This document shows positions 42,418-55,418 of a stretch of DNA of 57,390 nucleotides, one piece after another. The stretch's first letter is position 1, and every line of letters starts with the position of its first letter. Source of the DNA: Trichoplax sp. H2 (taxonomy: Eukaryota > Placozoa > Uniplacotomia > Trichoplacea); NCBI GenBank assembly GCA_003344405.1, contig NOWV01000304.1, positions 1 through 57,390 of the forward strand. The letters are read 5' to 3'. A model generated the notes under the pieces. That model was given only the letters and a program-made list of their open reading frames with translations, was not told the DNA's origin and ran no database searches. The position numbers and the translations under genes were made by a program.

Positions 42418-42422
42418 GCATA

Positions 42423-44090
42423 TAATTGAAAAATAGCAGAAGTTTAACCAAGGTTTAAAGAAGAATATTTCGGTTAGGATGTTTGCTGTTTAGCATTAAC
42501 CAAATTGTAATAATTATTACAAGTTGCTACTATATTGTCATACAGATATGATTATCGATGGGTGCATCGGAAATTATGACTCATTTTATAACCGAATTTT
42601 AAAGAAACAAGTTACCGTTAAAGATTTTCAACGAATTAAAATTATGAAATTTCGATAAATTTTTGTTTGTGCCACTGTTACGAGCTAGGAATAATCCTAA
42701 CTTGTAATAAGTTCTGGAGCTTGTTTCAAATTTACGTTATTGTAAATTAGAATGCCATTGGGTTGATATTCCTAGATAGCTATAAATCAGGTTTAGCTCG
42801 CTTTACTTTAGAATCTGCATTTATACAGATTATGCGCAATCTAACCCTATTAAATTCGCTGTTTAAGTAGTACACTAATAAATTCCTAATAGTAATTAAC
42901 AAAGGTACACTAGGCTATCCCACTATAATATTTCATCTGAATTTACAAGTACTAACTTTTGACCTACAAATCTTTCGAAATCATAAATACAATCTGTCTA
43001 AACTGGTTGGTAATTAATTTTTAAGTCTACGTAATTCTAAATTTATAATGGTTAATTAAAGCTAACTCATCAATTGTTAAGCAACAAAGTTACAGTTAAG
43101 GAGACCGTAAGCATCGCTAACATAACATTATAAATTGAATATAACACGGAAATAATTTACTTGTCATAAAAATTTGCTTTTGTGACAGTACTGAGGTTGA
43201 TATTAATTTGAAATGGATTGTAAAAAAACTATTTGCTGTATTTTGGTATTATCTACAGTATATGTTGTATACTCTAACTTTTAACTGTTATGAATACGCA
43301 TGGATATCATCCTCCTATACTACACAAGATAAGATAACTGTATTGGTACTTGTTATCGTAGTGAACTATATCCAGTCAGCTGATCTGAATTATCTCTAAT
43401 CAACCAGCAGCCGGAAAGCTACTTACTTATGACTGTGCACATCGTGCAGTGAGGTTTTTTAAAAGGATTCTAGTGATACTCTCTAAGTAGCGAAGTTCTC
43501 GAGATATCGATTGTGAAGAGCATTAGCGGTATATAGAGTATGAGTGATATATAACCTGTTACTTCGCTAAGAGTAGTTCTAATTTTATTTTAGATAGAAG
43601 TTAATAAACGTAACTTGTATTGGCCAACTTCTGACATCGGCTGTAACCTATTATATATCACGGGCGACAATTATAACACTATTTCCGGAGGGTAACTTTT
43701 AACTTGAGATCTAAATTTAATGATACAGCTTTGAATTTTTGTAATTAATTTGGCAAGGATTAGTACTGAATATGTTTGTGTAACGAAACTTAGTATAGTG
43801 ATTACAGACTTTTAGCGATGTTAGTAAGATTTACGGAAGCGTAACTTTCTATATTTATCTTAAGACGTATTTAAAAGCTCGCTACTATAGACTGTAATGG
43901 TAGATTCTATGTTATAGCACACATGCAAATATATAGTAAGGTGTTGAGTTACTATTAAGGCTAGAGGTAAAAATAGAACTGTAATTCATAAATTAGGATA
44001 AGCTTAGTTTACCGTACTTTGACTGCTAAGAATAATATCTTTGGAAATACTGTAGTTTTTTGCATATCGGATTAATGATGGTTGGCTGTA
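42423..44090. other. AT-rich stretch, no gene recognised
   Basis: A 63-codon plus-strand ORF at 43208-43399 and its surroundings show no domain or splice chain. Confidence 0.35.
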
Positions 44091-44093
44091 AAA

Positions 44094-44341
44094 TGTTGTC
44101 ACTAATAATAATTTGACTATGTGTAAATTAAGGTAGAATGTTGCTATGCTGATTGTGGCTGTGACTGCTACAAGATGATCATAAGCTGGCAACTTTAGAC
44201 TATCCAGTTCGTTCTTTCTAGAAGTCCTTGAATAGGTGTATTTGGCTAGAGTAGAGCTGTGTGTAGCCAGTCTATGTATTAGGTCTAATAAAGTTCAAAT
44301 TTTCTACAACTTTGGAATTTTCGTGATTGGATTTTATCACA
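44094..44341 (+). repeat. LTR-like repeat, family 3
   Basis: About 250 bp, tgttgtcac...tttatcaca. It carries gctagagtagagctgtgt and an aataaag signal before the 3' end. The part from 44134 on matches 50200-50403. TG..CA-type ends and the internal polyadenylation signal suggest an LTR, but no target duplication was found. Minus-strand ORF 44004-44192 lies largely inside it and is not a gene. Confidence 0.5.
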
Positions 44342-44344
44342 GTT

Positions 44345-47300
44345 TGCAATATTTCGAGTTCTGCTTAGTTTCGTCATTCAATCAGCTGACAGTTATGAAA
44401 CGTTAAGTTTCACTTACTAAAATTTTGATGATATGTTATCAATAAAGAATTTTCCTTCCAGCATACTTTAACACACCACTAGCAATACAGTTGTCTTAAT
44501 ATAATAATAATTGTCACTTAGAAACCGATCAGTAATAAAGCATCTCTTCCTGCAAGAACATTACACAGTACCACTGGAATACTCGAAGTAAAACAATTTT
44601 CTTAAAGCACGACTTTTAAATTTGAATCTATGTCACTATTAGCAGCATAGAAGGACATGTCTTTGCATCAAAATAAATTGAATATTTCCGTTATATTATT
44701 GCCTAATAGAAAAGAAAAGCTAATTTATAAAACTGTAAATCCTTCTTGATGCATACCAAGCCAAAAGAAAAGTAGTGATCAAAATCGAACTAAAGTATAT
44801 TATCTCCTTCCACTCGAATTATGCGATCAAGTTATAAGGAAGCTAACAAAATTTTGCGTTAATCAGAATCTAATTTAATAGGTATTTCGATTTTTTGTTT
44901 AACCTATTAAATTGGTACTAACATAAGTCAAGATTACAATCCAAACGTAGAGAATTAGGTATCAGTATTAACATGACAGAATATTCCACTCTATTTTCAA
45001 GGCCCTAATTGGCTAGAAATTACCACTTCCAGAAAAATTTTTCCAATAGGTTTCTTTCAGTTTATGTTACTTAGTTGCAATAAACGTAACTGTAATAAAT
45101 AATAATTTAATTGATTCTCTTCCATTAATACGAACTGTCTATTCAGATATTTCAGTTTGATTTCAGAATCTTTCCTGAAATGTGCGGTTTCCAAAGAAAT
45201 AATATCATCAACTTATCTCACTTTAAATAGGTAAAGGCTCTGAGAACATATGCATTAATGTATAACGTTAGTACTGCAAAGTATGATTCGCTCTTGATTG
45301 CTTAATGGAAATTAAATGTCTTGAAAATAGATTAGCTCACTAAATTTGATTCTTTGCAGTTTTTAAACCAGTGAAGTTATATTTTATCTTTACTGCTAAT
45401 AACGGTCTATTCATAAATTGTTCTAATTAATGGTAGATTATCTTTTAAAAAAAGATGGTGATGTTCTGCTTTAGTTAGACATTATGACCCTAAAGAAACT
45501 CCGTTTAGTGGCTAGCTGTCAATTACGGGCAAGCTGTTGCATTAAAGTTATCCTGTTAGCTACATTTTGACAACAACTTCTAAAGAGACTAGTTCGATGG
45601 CTTTTGACGTATGTTTCCTTCTAATCAAGTGCCAAGTTTGTTATGGAATCATGCTTAGAATCTGCTCAGAATTGTTACTTTTAAGACTTAAACCCTTAAA
45701 TATACGAAAATGAATTTCATTGCTTTAATTTAATCTGAAGTAACGATTTCAAAATAAAAATTAGTCGTGCGTCAGATACATAGCATTAAAACATATACTT
45801 ATAGGATTTGACTGAAATTGGATTAATTTGCATATTATTCTGTTAGTTTTGCTTTGAAGTTAACTAATTTTGAATTACATAAAAATCAATTACTAACGCA
45901 TTATATTCTTACCTTTCTTAAATCTTGGGATGAGTGCAAGATTTGAACTTTACTCGATGTTAAATTCTACTTCCAATTTCTTGATGTTTCCTTTACCAGT
46001 AGTTAGGAAACTTAATTGATATTGATTTTAGCTTCTATTTTAATATCTTGAAATAATTTTGCGTTTTAACGGTAAACAATTTATTTCCTGAATGTACAAG
46101 ATGGGTTAAATCAACTAATATATACTTAACGAAATATGACCATTTAGAAAATCGACCAGCTGAAAGTTACCAAAGGTGTATGATGGTCGATAGTACAATA
46201 ATATTTGTCAATTTTCTTTTGAAGTGAGGATCTCAATAGGAAACTTTTCCAATTAAATTACAAAATTCTCCCAATTGTAACTAATTTAAGTAGGTAAATT
46301 TCTGATACCTCAGATCATTTCAATACAAAAAAATAAAATAAAAATTTACAATGAAAAATAGAAATAATAGAAATGATGATCAAAATTTGCTACACAATGA
46401 TGCAATCGACAATAGAAGCTCTGCTTAATTACTGGTATTATTGTTATTTTCTAAACAGAATTGTATACCTTACTAAATTAGTAATTTACAATATTAACTT
46501 ACGCGTGACTAAAGGAAATTGTTTTTTTAACATTTTCTTTTATTTAACATAACAGTATTATCATTTTCCCCAATTACGTCATCCTGTGTTCCGAATATCT
46601 ACAATCAATATGAATTGGCTAAATGATTAATTGCAACTAATATTAGCAGTTTCATCAGGAAAGTAAAGAAACGCCAATTTATAGGTGATACAGTATTAAT
46701 CCTGAAAAGCGACTGTTATATCCTGTATTCTGATTCTTTAGTACAAATTCTCATCTAATACACATTTATCATCAAACAAAGTATTTTGTTTTATTGATAT
46801 AAATAGATCAATTATACATAAGTTGCAGCATGTAATTTTTATAATATATGAATGTTCTGACAATTTCAAGCATAGTAAATAGCCGGAAAGTATATCGACA
46901 GCGTTACTTAAACAAATTAATTATTTCCGCTTCTTCCATGATGCGCAAATTTATAACCTGTACAATTAAAAGGAAATGGTTTCCTGACTTCCATCTCCTA
47001 TTTTAACCTGTTAAAAATATCAGCCAAACCTTTATAAGAAATAAGGAGAAATTGTAACTTAATATGATTGCCTCAATTTAAATTTTAACTAATGTGACGA
47101 CGAAATCAAGTCTATATGAGCAGAAGAAAAAAATATCTAGATAATTATCAAATAGGAGTTCTAGTTAATAATACCTTAATGATAGACAATACTGGAAGGA
47201 TTAAACGAAAACAGATAGATGCTAACATACTGTATCTTTTTAATATTTTTGATATTTCACATCATTGATACAATGCTTAGAATACTAACCTACAAACTGT

Positions 47301-49430
47301 AAATTATTGTTTATTCGACAAATAATTCGCTAAATGCCAAGTTTTCGATTCCTAAATATACCGCGGTGCTCTATTAAAATGCTCAAAAAACTGAATTATA
47401 ACTTAATTTAAAAACAAATAAATTATTTCTCTCTCTTGACTTTAATCTTCAAGTTTCAATATTTTCTGGATGTATAATGTTGATTTAGGTTATATTTCCT
47501 TCAATCCGACAACAATAATCTACTGAAAAATTACTTAATCTATTCCATTTTTAGTGAATAAATATATAATATACATAAATTATCAAAAGCGAAATTCTTT
47601 CACTATAAATAATAAGAAAGTAAGTCAAAATGTTTAAAATTTTATTCACCGTTACTTGAAAATATACAGCTTCTATATTGTTTTTATACTATTCTAATGA
47701 AATATTTCATTTCAGTTTTTTGATGTTTGATTTCTACATTAATAGTAACCGCAATCAGCAAGGCAGTTTGTTAGATTGAGAATACTATTCAATCAGCTAT
47801 TACAGAAAATTACAACTGCATTTTAGCAATTATTTTGGTTGGTATGAACGTTACTTTAAAGAGTTATTACTGTACGTAACAGTATTAAATTTTTATTATA
47901 AACTTTGAAATAGAATTAAAGTTTTAAAATGTATACTAATTTAATGGTCAATATTGTATCGCATTTTATACTGCATCTAAGATGAGCCCATGTATAAAAG
48001 AACTGTTTCTAACAGACAATTAGGAGACAAATATTTAGAAAATGAATTTAGATTTTCTTAGCGTATACTCTCTCCTTGTATATTGAGAAAGGCAATGTAA
48101 TAACGCTTAATAATTTGATATATAACAATAAAGGCTATAGAAAGAAAGGATATGTTTATGGTTTTAATATTAATAATGTACCCATTTTTCATCTTAAGAT
48201 CACAAATTTAACATAAATAAGAAATTTATTCCTGTATCGTTATCATAATATCAATTTTATGATCATAATAGTAGTTATTATAAGTTACTGCAACTCTGTT
48301 ATGGTTTTGCTTTATAATGAAGCAAAATGTTGCTTAACGGAACTAGCATAGAGATGAAAATAAGATATTTGTTCGTATTTTTCCGTCAAATCATATAATC
48401 AGCCATAATATTACATTTACTAAAGGAGCAAATTATGGGTAACCGTTATAAAAAGTGTTTAAAATTTCATTCAGAGATGATAAACTAGATGAACATTAAT
48501 GCTTAAAATTTTAATATCTTTACGTAAGTATGTGTGATTAACAATCTGATTATTTAAGCTTCTAAAAGCTGAAGCTTCTTATTTTTACTGAGTCTTGGTA
48601 TGACATAGCAATACGTAATTTAGATTTTAAATTTTATTTATAGTGTCAGTACGAGCTCATACTATCAAACATAGCCGTAAGCTTCATTGACAAAACAGAA
48701 CTATCAAGTATATGCTGTTTATGTTAATGATGTAAATATGGAGAACGAGAAATTCGAAGTTAATAGAGTAAATATGAAACCGTAATAGTAATTTCTAATA
48801 TCAAAAAACCGAATAACATCCACCGCCAAAACTACGACGATGGCAATTTTATTTATTGTGCATAACATTTTCTATAATTATAATATAATGAGCTGAAATA
48901 AAATATAGTTTAATAAAATTTTGGTAACGGCTAGAAATGCATCTTCGATTTTTAAATTTTCAACCAGAAAACTATTGAATAGAAGAAAATACCGACCTAA
49001 ATTTTAACTTCTAACATTAATAAATTACAAGCTTACATGCTAAATTAAATTTCCTCTCTGTTCTATTAATTTGCTTCCTATTTGGTTCTTATATTTAAAT
49101 GTTCATTATTTTAAGTATGTCAACATTATTCAAAAGCAAATAAGGAATGGCCCAACAGTTGACAATTGCAAATAGATGGCATTAGGAGTTGCGTCATTAA
49201 TTGTCATGAGAGCGTAATAATAACATGATAATTAATTCTAAAAGAACGTAAACGAAAATCTCGAATCTAAAATTTAATGATATGATACAATAAATATTGG
49301 ATTTCTTGTCTGTAATTCCTTATCCTGTCTCAAGATATTTAAAATGAGTTTGCATTGAATTAATTGCCATTAATATCGTCCATTATTGGCACAAGGACGA
49401 TTGTGACACAAGAAAACAACACAGTACTTA
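44345..49430. other. 5-kb AT-rich region, no gene recognised
   Basis: The longest featureless stretch of the window. There is no ORF of note, no micro-exon pattern and no repeat shared with the rest of the window that I could see. Confidence 0.45.
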
Positions 49431-49436
49431 TAATAA

Positions 49437-49556
49437 GCTTTACTTTAGTCCGCAGTACTACTTCCCTAGCCTACGGTATAGTAACTGGAATCCTTGCGAA
49501 GTACTGACTCGCTCAGCATCAGTATGCGGTACATCTCACAACTTAGACCTAGCCTG
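49437..49556 (+). repeat. dispersed repeat R, left part (interrupted by LTR)
   Basis: Diverged match to 56450-56560 (for example the tactacttccct and gaagta landmarks). Its continuation is found at 50707-51025 on the other side of the LTR, whereas the copy at 56440-56850 is uninterrupted. Confidence 0.5.
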
Positions 49557-50179
49557 AATCAATTTTTAATAATCTGTCACAAAACAGCTTTGCAACAAGA
49601 TAACGCAATATACGGTCAATAAGTCAATTCCTTGAACCACGTATCAAGGAACGATATCTACACTATCACGAACACTTTTGTTCTACTAGCAGACTACACA
49701 AAGACTTAAACGCCTCGTATTATACGTTAAACACTTAAGTTTGAGAATTCTCTTTATTTTACGATATACTTCATTTATATACTATTCCTCAATAGTTCAT
49801 GAGTCATAGTTAATACAATTAACGTTGGAATCATTTACTGAATTAGATATTAATTTTAGCTACTGCTCCCTTAATGCAGACAACAGTATTTACCAACATA
49901 GACATGTAATGACTAATACAGAATAGTCAGATTACGATATGTTTTATCACGGAACATTTCCATGATAATTTACAGTCTACCATAAGTAAATTACAATCAC
50001 AATGATTCGAACTGTAAGCAGATGATTTGCATTCCCTATTATAACCATTAATTTCAGTATGTGTATAAGTGTTACTGTCATAAAAAGTCAGAGCTATATT
50101 AAAACACAGTATATCCAAATTAGAAGTTAACTAAATAAGGATAGTCTAACAGGATTATCCTAACATAGATATTTCTACT

Positions 50180-50199
50180 NNNNNNNNNNNNNNNNNNNN
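50180..50199. other. assembly gap (20 N)
   Basis: Run of 20 N inside the family 1 LTR copy D. Confidence 0.99.
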
Positions 50200-50403
50200 T
50201 AAAAGGTTGCCATGCGGATTGTAGCTGGGAATGCTACGGAAAGTATAAAAGCATGCAACTTTAGATTATTCTGTTAGTTCGTTGTAGAAGTCTTTAGAAG
50301 TAGTATTCGGCTAGAGTAGAGCTGTGTAGTTAATCTTTGTATAAGATTGAATAAAGCCCTTATTTTTCTAAAATTTGGAATTTCGTGATTGGTATATATC
50401 ACA
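50200..50403 (+). repeat. LTR family 3 fragment nested in LTR copy D
   Basis: It matches 44134-44341 (ggctagagtagagctgtg, gaataaag, tttcgtgattgg, ending tatatcaca). Its left end is lost in the gap. It abuts family 1 sequence that begins in mid-LTR, so it is likely a nested insertion. Confidence 0.55.
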
Positions 50404-50706
50404 AACGACTAATACAGAATAGTCAGATTACGATATGTCCTATCACGGAACATTTCCATGATAATTTACAGTCTACCATAAGTAAATTACAATCACAATG
50501 ATTCGAATTGTAAGTAGATGATTTACTTTCCCTATTATTGCTATTAATTTCAGTATGTGTATAAGTGTCACTGTGATAAAAAGTCAATGCTATATTAAAA
50601 CGCAGTATATCCAAATTAGAAGTTAACTAAATAAGGATAGTCTAACAGAATTATCCAAACATAGATATTTCTACTGTAATACAGTATTTAACACTGTAAC
50701 ATGATC

Positions 50707-51025
50707 ACAGTCCTTCTTATATGCTTATTCAGTGGTTATAAACATATTTACGATGCCATATACATATTTCAATAAGATGCATGCTATTATGATTGAATTA
50801 TCAAATACGGCCATTCGAGGTAATAAGCAATTTCATACATAAATCTATTTATACTGTAAGCCCTATCAAGCTGCTATATTCTCAATACTTACTTGCAATA
50901 TATCACTATATCATCACAACATCATATAAACTTAGCTTATTACTAACAATAACAATTCCTAAAGTAGTAGTTCATACTTCTGAGAAGTTCAAAACAAAAT
51001 ATTATCGTAAACTGCACATCTATAT
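50707..51025 (+). repeat. dispersed repeat R, right part
   Basis: Diverged copy of 56590-56850. Shared blocks include aatttcatacataa, agccctat and tattactaacaataa against tattgctaacaataa. The short ORFs at 50793 and 56543 translate similarly (NFIHK.., SPIK.L) because the DNA is homologous. I do not call them genes. Confidence 0.5.
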
Positions 51026-51245
51026 CTAAGTTATTTTGATGGCCGTGACAATTAGACGGTTCACAATTACCTAGATTGGCAAGTCTGATTATAGAAATTA
51101 TTTTAAAGTTGTTTCAAATAAGTTTTGGACTAGTGTACGTGCTATTAAAAAAGATACTGATCTTGTAGTAAATTCTCAAGGTTTAAAGTTGATATAGACA
51201 GAAATTAAATGTTGAATTCATATCTGCATTGCTTTCAATTATGAC

Positions 51246-51373
51246 GATTGCTGCCGTAACAAAATAATAACTACCGTAGTTCTTACTGTAAGCCATTATT
51301 AGTTATTTTCATATTATAAATGTTAAACACTAAATTTTGTCATTTACTCTTCACGGTGGTTCGCGCCGTGACT
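51246..51373 (+). repeat. LTR family 2, 3' fragment
   Basis: Matches 12655-12789 (cttactgtaag, attagttat, gttaaacactaaat, terminal hairpin and gtgac). Only the 3' ~130 bp are recognisable. Confidence 0.55.
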
Positions 51374-52887
51374 GAATGATTGTGAGAAAATCTGTAGACT
51401 TTCAAGTTGAATGGTTTATAGTGGACTATTATTCTTCTTCTAAATATAATAGCGGTAATATATGATATTCATTTTACTTTATCAAAATTTTTTAGTCAAA
51501 TATAGAGCAAAGGCTGATACTGAAATAAGCATACTCATCTAGATTAGTAAGACCCAATCTTATTTTAAATAATGCAGTAAAAATTGTATACGATACATTT
51601 GTTTATTATGGTAAAGTACCGCTAACTTTTCAAGCAGATATAGAAATCAAAGAAAACATCATCAACATCTGTCAAAACCAGCTCTTATGATTAGACCTAA
51701 ACTGGTCTAGCTAATCTTCGGCTAACTTTTAAAGAATCTCTATTAAGAAATTTACTTATTCCAATACTAAAAAACTGAGTCAAACGATATAGATTTAGAT
51801 TAATTGATTTTATTTACTTCTGGCTATTGCATGGTAGTGTTAGTGTACTCTGAGTTGTCCTCGGTCATTACTTTTTTAATCATAAGTACTGATCAGCGAA
51901 GTCATTCTGATAATTGTAAATGAGTACTAGTCATAAACAAGGAGCATCAAGTACGTAGCAAGGACGTGTTTCTTTATATTGCTGCCGATAAATAATCTGT
52001 AAAAATTAAACATATGCTTATGTGACGTATTCCTTTTCGATTTGGTCCTAGTGGGCTTAAGTTTTTAGATCACATTCGAATTTATTTCAGTAAATTAAAC
52101 TTTCGCCTTCAATAATCCTCTTAACCATTTCGCCATCAAAACAGCGACTTTCTAGTATTTTTAGATTGATAAAGTCAAAAAATAAGAATTTCTGCTAAAC
52201 TATCAGAATTTCACCAACATACACATTTACGCAGTTTTTATTAATTCTGCTGTTATAAACTAGTGAAAGAATATTAAATATAAGCTTATGCCATTTTAAA
52301 CGCCATTTTTTTTAACATCACAACAAATATTCTTTCGCATGTTCAATATCACGATAAAATTATTCTTACTGCTAATATTATATAGAATCTTTGCAACATT
52401 ATAATAGTGACATGAATAAAATTATGACGACAAGTAATAAGTTAAAGCTAGAAATGGACTCGTTGGTGATACTAGTACATTCGCAGGTACACATTAAAAC
52501 GACTAGAACATATTATCTAAGCTCCATCTGAAAGGATATGCATTTAATATCAAAGCATAGAAGTTCTTACTAGAATTTCTCAAGTAATATTGTACCAAAA
52601 ATTTAAGTTAAACTAACGAAAATTGAAATCCTAACAAAATAAATTAGGTGGAAAATACTAGTTTATTATAATTTTAACGATAATCTCAGCAAAATTTTCT
52701 AAAAGGACAACCAAAATATGGGCAGAGTTACTACATTAACCTACCAAACTATCAATTAGTAAGATGTCTAACAATTATCCTGGACTTTTCTTGTCTTTTC
52801 TGTCTTTAACTGAACTAAACTATCGAACTAAAGTACCTTTAAAATGCCGTAATGAGCAGTTGGTATTTGTAATGAAATGAAAAGTGT
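51374..52887. other. AT-rich stretch, no gene recognised
   Basis: No exon or repeat recognised. Confidence 0.35.
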
Positions 52888-53119
52888 AGAGATCAAGCTA
52901 CAAAACTTTAACAAACTTTGATTCTACTTTCGTTGTACTCTGGTCGACTTAGCAAAACTTTAACACCAAATAAAATTTGGGGAAATAACCGAATAACAAT
53001 TTATTACAATACAAATGGAGAGAAGTATAAACCCAACAACCTTACAAATACTTAGCTTTAAGTATTGATAAAATAAATGACAGACTTAAAACTGTCAACG
53101 ACCAAACAACCTTTCAAAA
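52888..53119 (-). repeat. dispersed repeat, inverted copy of 2371-2611
   Basis: The reverse complement matches 2371-2611 throughout, with small indels. On its right it continues into a strongly G-poor stretch (to about 53760) that may belong to the same, longer element. Confidence 0.65.
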
Positions 53120-53770
53120 AAAACAACGTTTTAACTTACGACAATTCGACCCCGGAGGCCTTTTAAATTGTACAAGTTCTTCAAATAAAATCTTCTTTTA
53201 CTCTCTCTCTAAATTTTCTAATTGCACTATCATTTATAGGCTTCGTAGAGCCGTCAGAGGTGTTTAAAACTAATCATTTGCTAACCAATCGCTCTTACGA
53301 TCCGTTTTAGAAAACTACTTTGCACCATTTAAGAAAACAAAAATCATTCAAAGTTCAGACACAATTTACCCTACGATTCCCTTACAAAACACTATAAAAC
53401 TAACAAATTAACTATAAAAATGCATCAAACTTCACTTCTAACATAATTTCTATCGTTAATACACTATACAAGTCTAAAAATCAACCTTTAAACATCAAAA
53501 TTTAGTCATAAAAACAACATTCTAACTACCTAACAATCAACACAACCTCTGCCAATTTCCATCGTATTTTCTATTTTCCTCACTAAATTTTTCTAATGTG
53601 ACTTCGAGTCACGTCATAAAATTGCAAAGTTTCAAATTCATAACAAAAAGTCCAAATTTCAAAAATCAACTCTTACGATATTTTTTATGAACAAAAATCT
53701 AAAAATTAAAACAGGAAAATTATCTCGGACATGAATCCGACCGCGGTTCCGGAATCCGAATCCGAAAAAA
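53120..53770. other. G-depleted, A/C-rich segment ending in tccga repeats
   Basis: Long stretches have very few G on the plus strand (for example around 53340-53530). It ends near 53740-53780 in a cluster of aatccga/tccgga motifs that is GC-rich relative to its surroundings. No ORF. It probably extends the repeat at 52888-53119. Confidence 0.4.
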
Positions 53771-55415
53771 ATCCGGACTTTATAATGATTACAATAATCG
53801 CTATTTCGCTAATCAAAAAATTTTATATGACTATCACGACTACTTTTCTGACATTAGTATCACTGAGTATTGACAGTTGACGTTTTAGCGTCAGATTGTA
53901 CTGTAACTGTACGATTATAGACTACATTACGGTACTTTATCGTCATGTTATAAATCCCCTTTCTCTAAGGATAGGGTTTTGTTACTAAGTCAAATTCCTT
54001 TACAATTTAAATAGACGATCAAACGCCCTTTCTTTAGATTAGGCAATTGCTCTCGGGCTACTTCTATAGTAATCTATATAATACCTTGTAAAATAATGAA
54101 GAAGAAAAGATGGCGACATGATGATTTGGCAGGGTAAAATTTAAAGACACTATCACTTTCTAGGTATTTTCTATAGTAAAATAGTACTAGTTACGTACTA
54201 AAAGCTATTAAGAACTCTACTTTTAGTCCTTTACTACATATTATTAGACTATCCAACTATCATTCTGAAGTACTCTAAATTAAAATAGCAATCAAACATA
54301 CATCATAAGATAAATTATGCCCTAGATACTTGGAAACTACTAAATTAATATAAGAACACTTTAGACCGAAATTGCATATTTTTACAGTATACAATAAAAC
54401 AAAACAACAATCTTACATTACCACCCAGATGAAACGCCAAGGTTCATTCTGTATTAAACTACAAAGTAACATTAACTCCTACTGTAATTATTTAATGATA
54501 AAAATTAGCACATATACATTCTATTAACTAAATACATCATTTGAATTACAGCTCACTATATCTGATTCTTTACAAGAATTATGCGGATGATTATCTTAAA
54601 TTCTAACCTGAAAAAAGCAGCCGGGTTGAAAATATACCAAGAAATCAAGTAAAATTACTGTTATAATCAACCAAATAAGTCATATTTTTAAAGCTGGAAT
54701 ACTTATTGTGATACAAAAACTAAGCTAGAATAATTACAATAATAGATATTGAATGAGAATTCTAAAAATTAATCTTCATTACTCTAAGACGAAACATCTT
54801 CCAATTGTTTCTGTATAAAACGACATTATACGAGTATCTATCAATGCCTCTTTCGCCAATATTTGGAGTACAGTCGTTTGTATAATCATAATCTTAAAGG
54901 AATTAATTTTTTCAGATTATCACAAAAAACGATGGCGGAGCTATCATTCCTCGGTTGTTTTTTAATTGTTTTTAATGGAAACGGTATGTTTTTCAGATTT
55001 TAGTTAAAATGATCTAATCCTAAAATTTTACTGCATGAGTAACACTTTTGTGAATTCTCCAGATGTAACCGCAATATTAAAATAGGTATACACACATGTG
55101 ATACTGTATACCTGAAATGATTATAAAATGAATAATAAAAACACTTCAAGATTGGACGCAGTTGGAATGTTCTTAAAATTAATCGATAGATAAGGGATTT
55201 TATAGTAAATTAAATTAAAAGACTTTCTATAATTTAGAAAAGTTAGCAATAAGCTGATCGCGAGTTACAGAATAGAGATCATAAAGAGCATTACATAAGT
55301 TTTAATTATTAGAAAATCATTATTATTCAAATTTTAATGATGCTAAAGGACCTTAAATGCTTTCATTTATTTCAAAATTGTTAGTAACTTGAGTGTTCGC
55401 TTTAAAACAATTTAA
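53771..55415. other. AT-rich stretch, no gene recognised
   Basis: No coding exon. About 60 bp at 54181-54242 reappear inverted inside the LTR at 55925-55983. Confidence 0.35.
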
Positions 55416-55418
55416 GAG

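Larger units (their letters stand above)
49575..50701 (+). repeat. LTR family 1, copy D, with gap and internal duplication
   Basis: A nearly complete LTR runs 49575-50179 into an N gap. After the gap come a family 3 fragment and a second partial family 1 copy (50405-50701) ending ..actgtaaca. Outer flanks taatc (49570-49574) and tgatc (50702-50706) agree at 4 of 5 bases, as for a slightly decayed target duplication. It could be two alleles placed in tandem, or a partly collapsed longer element. Confidence 0.6.
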
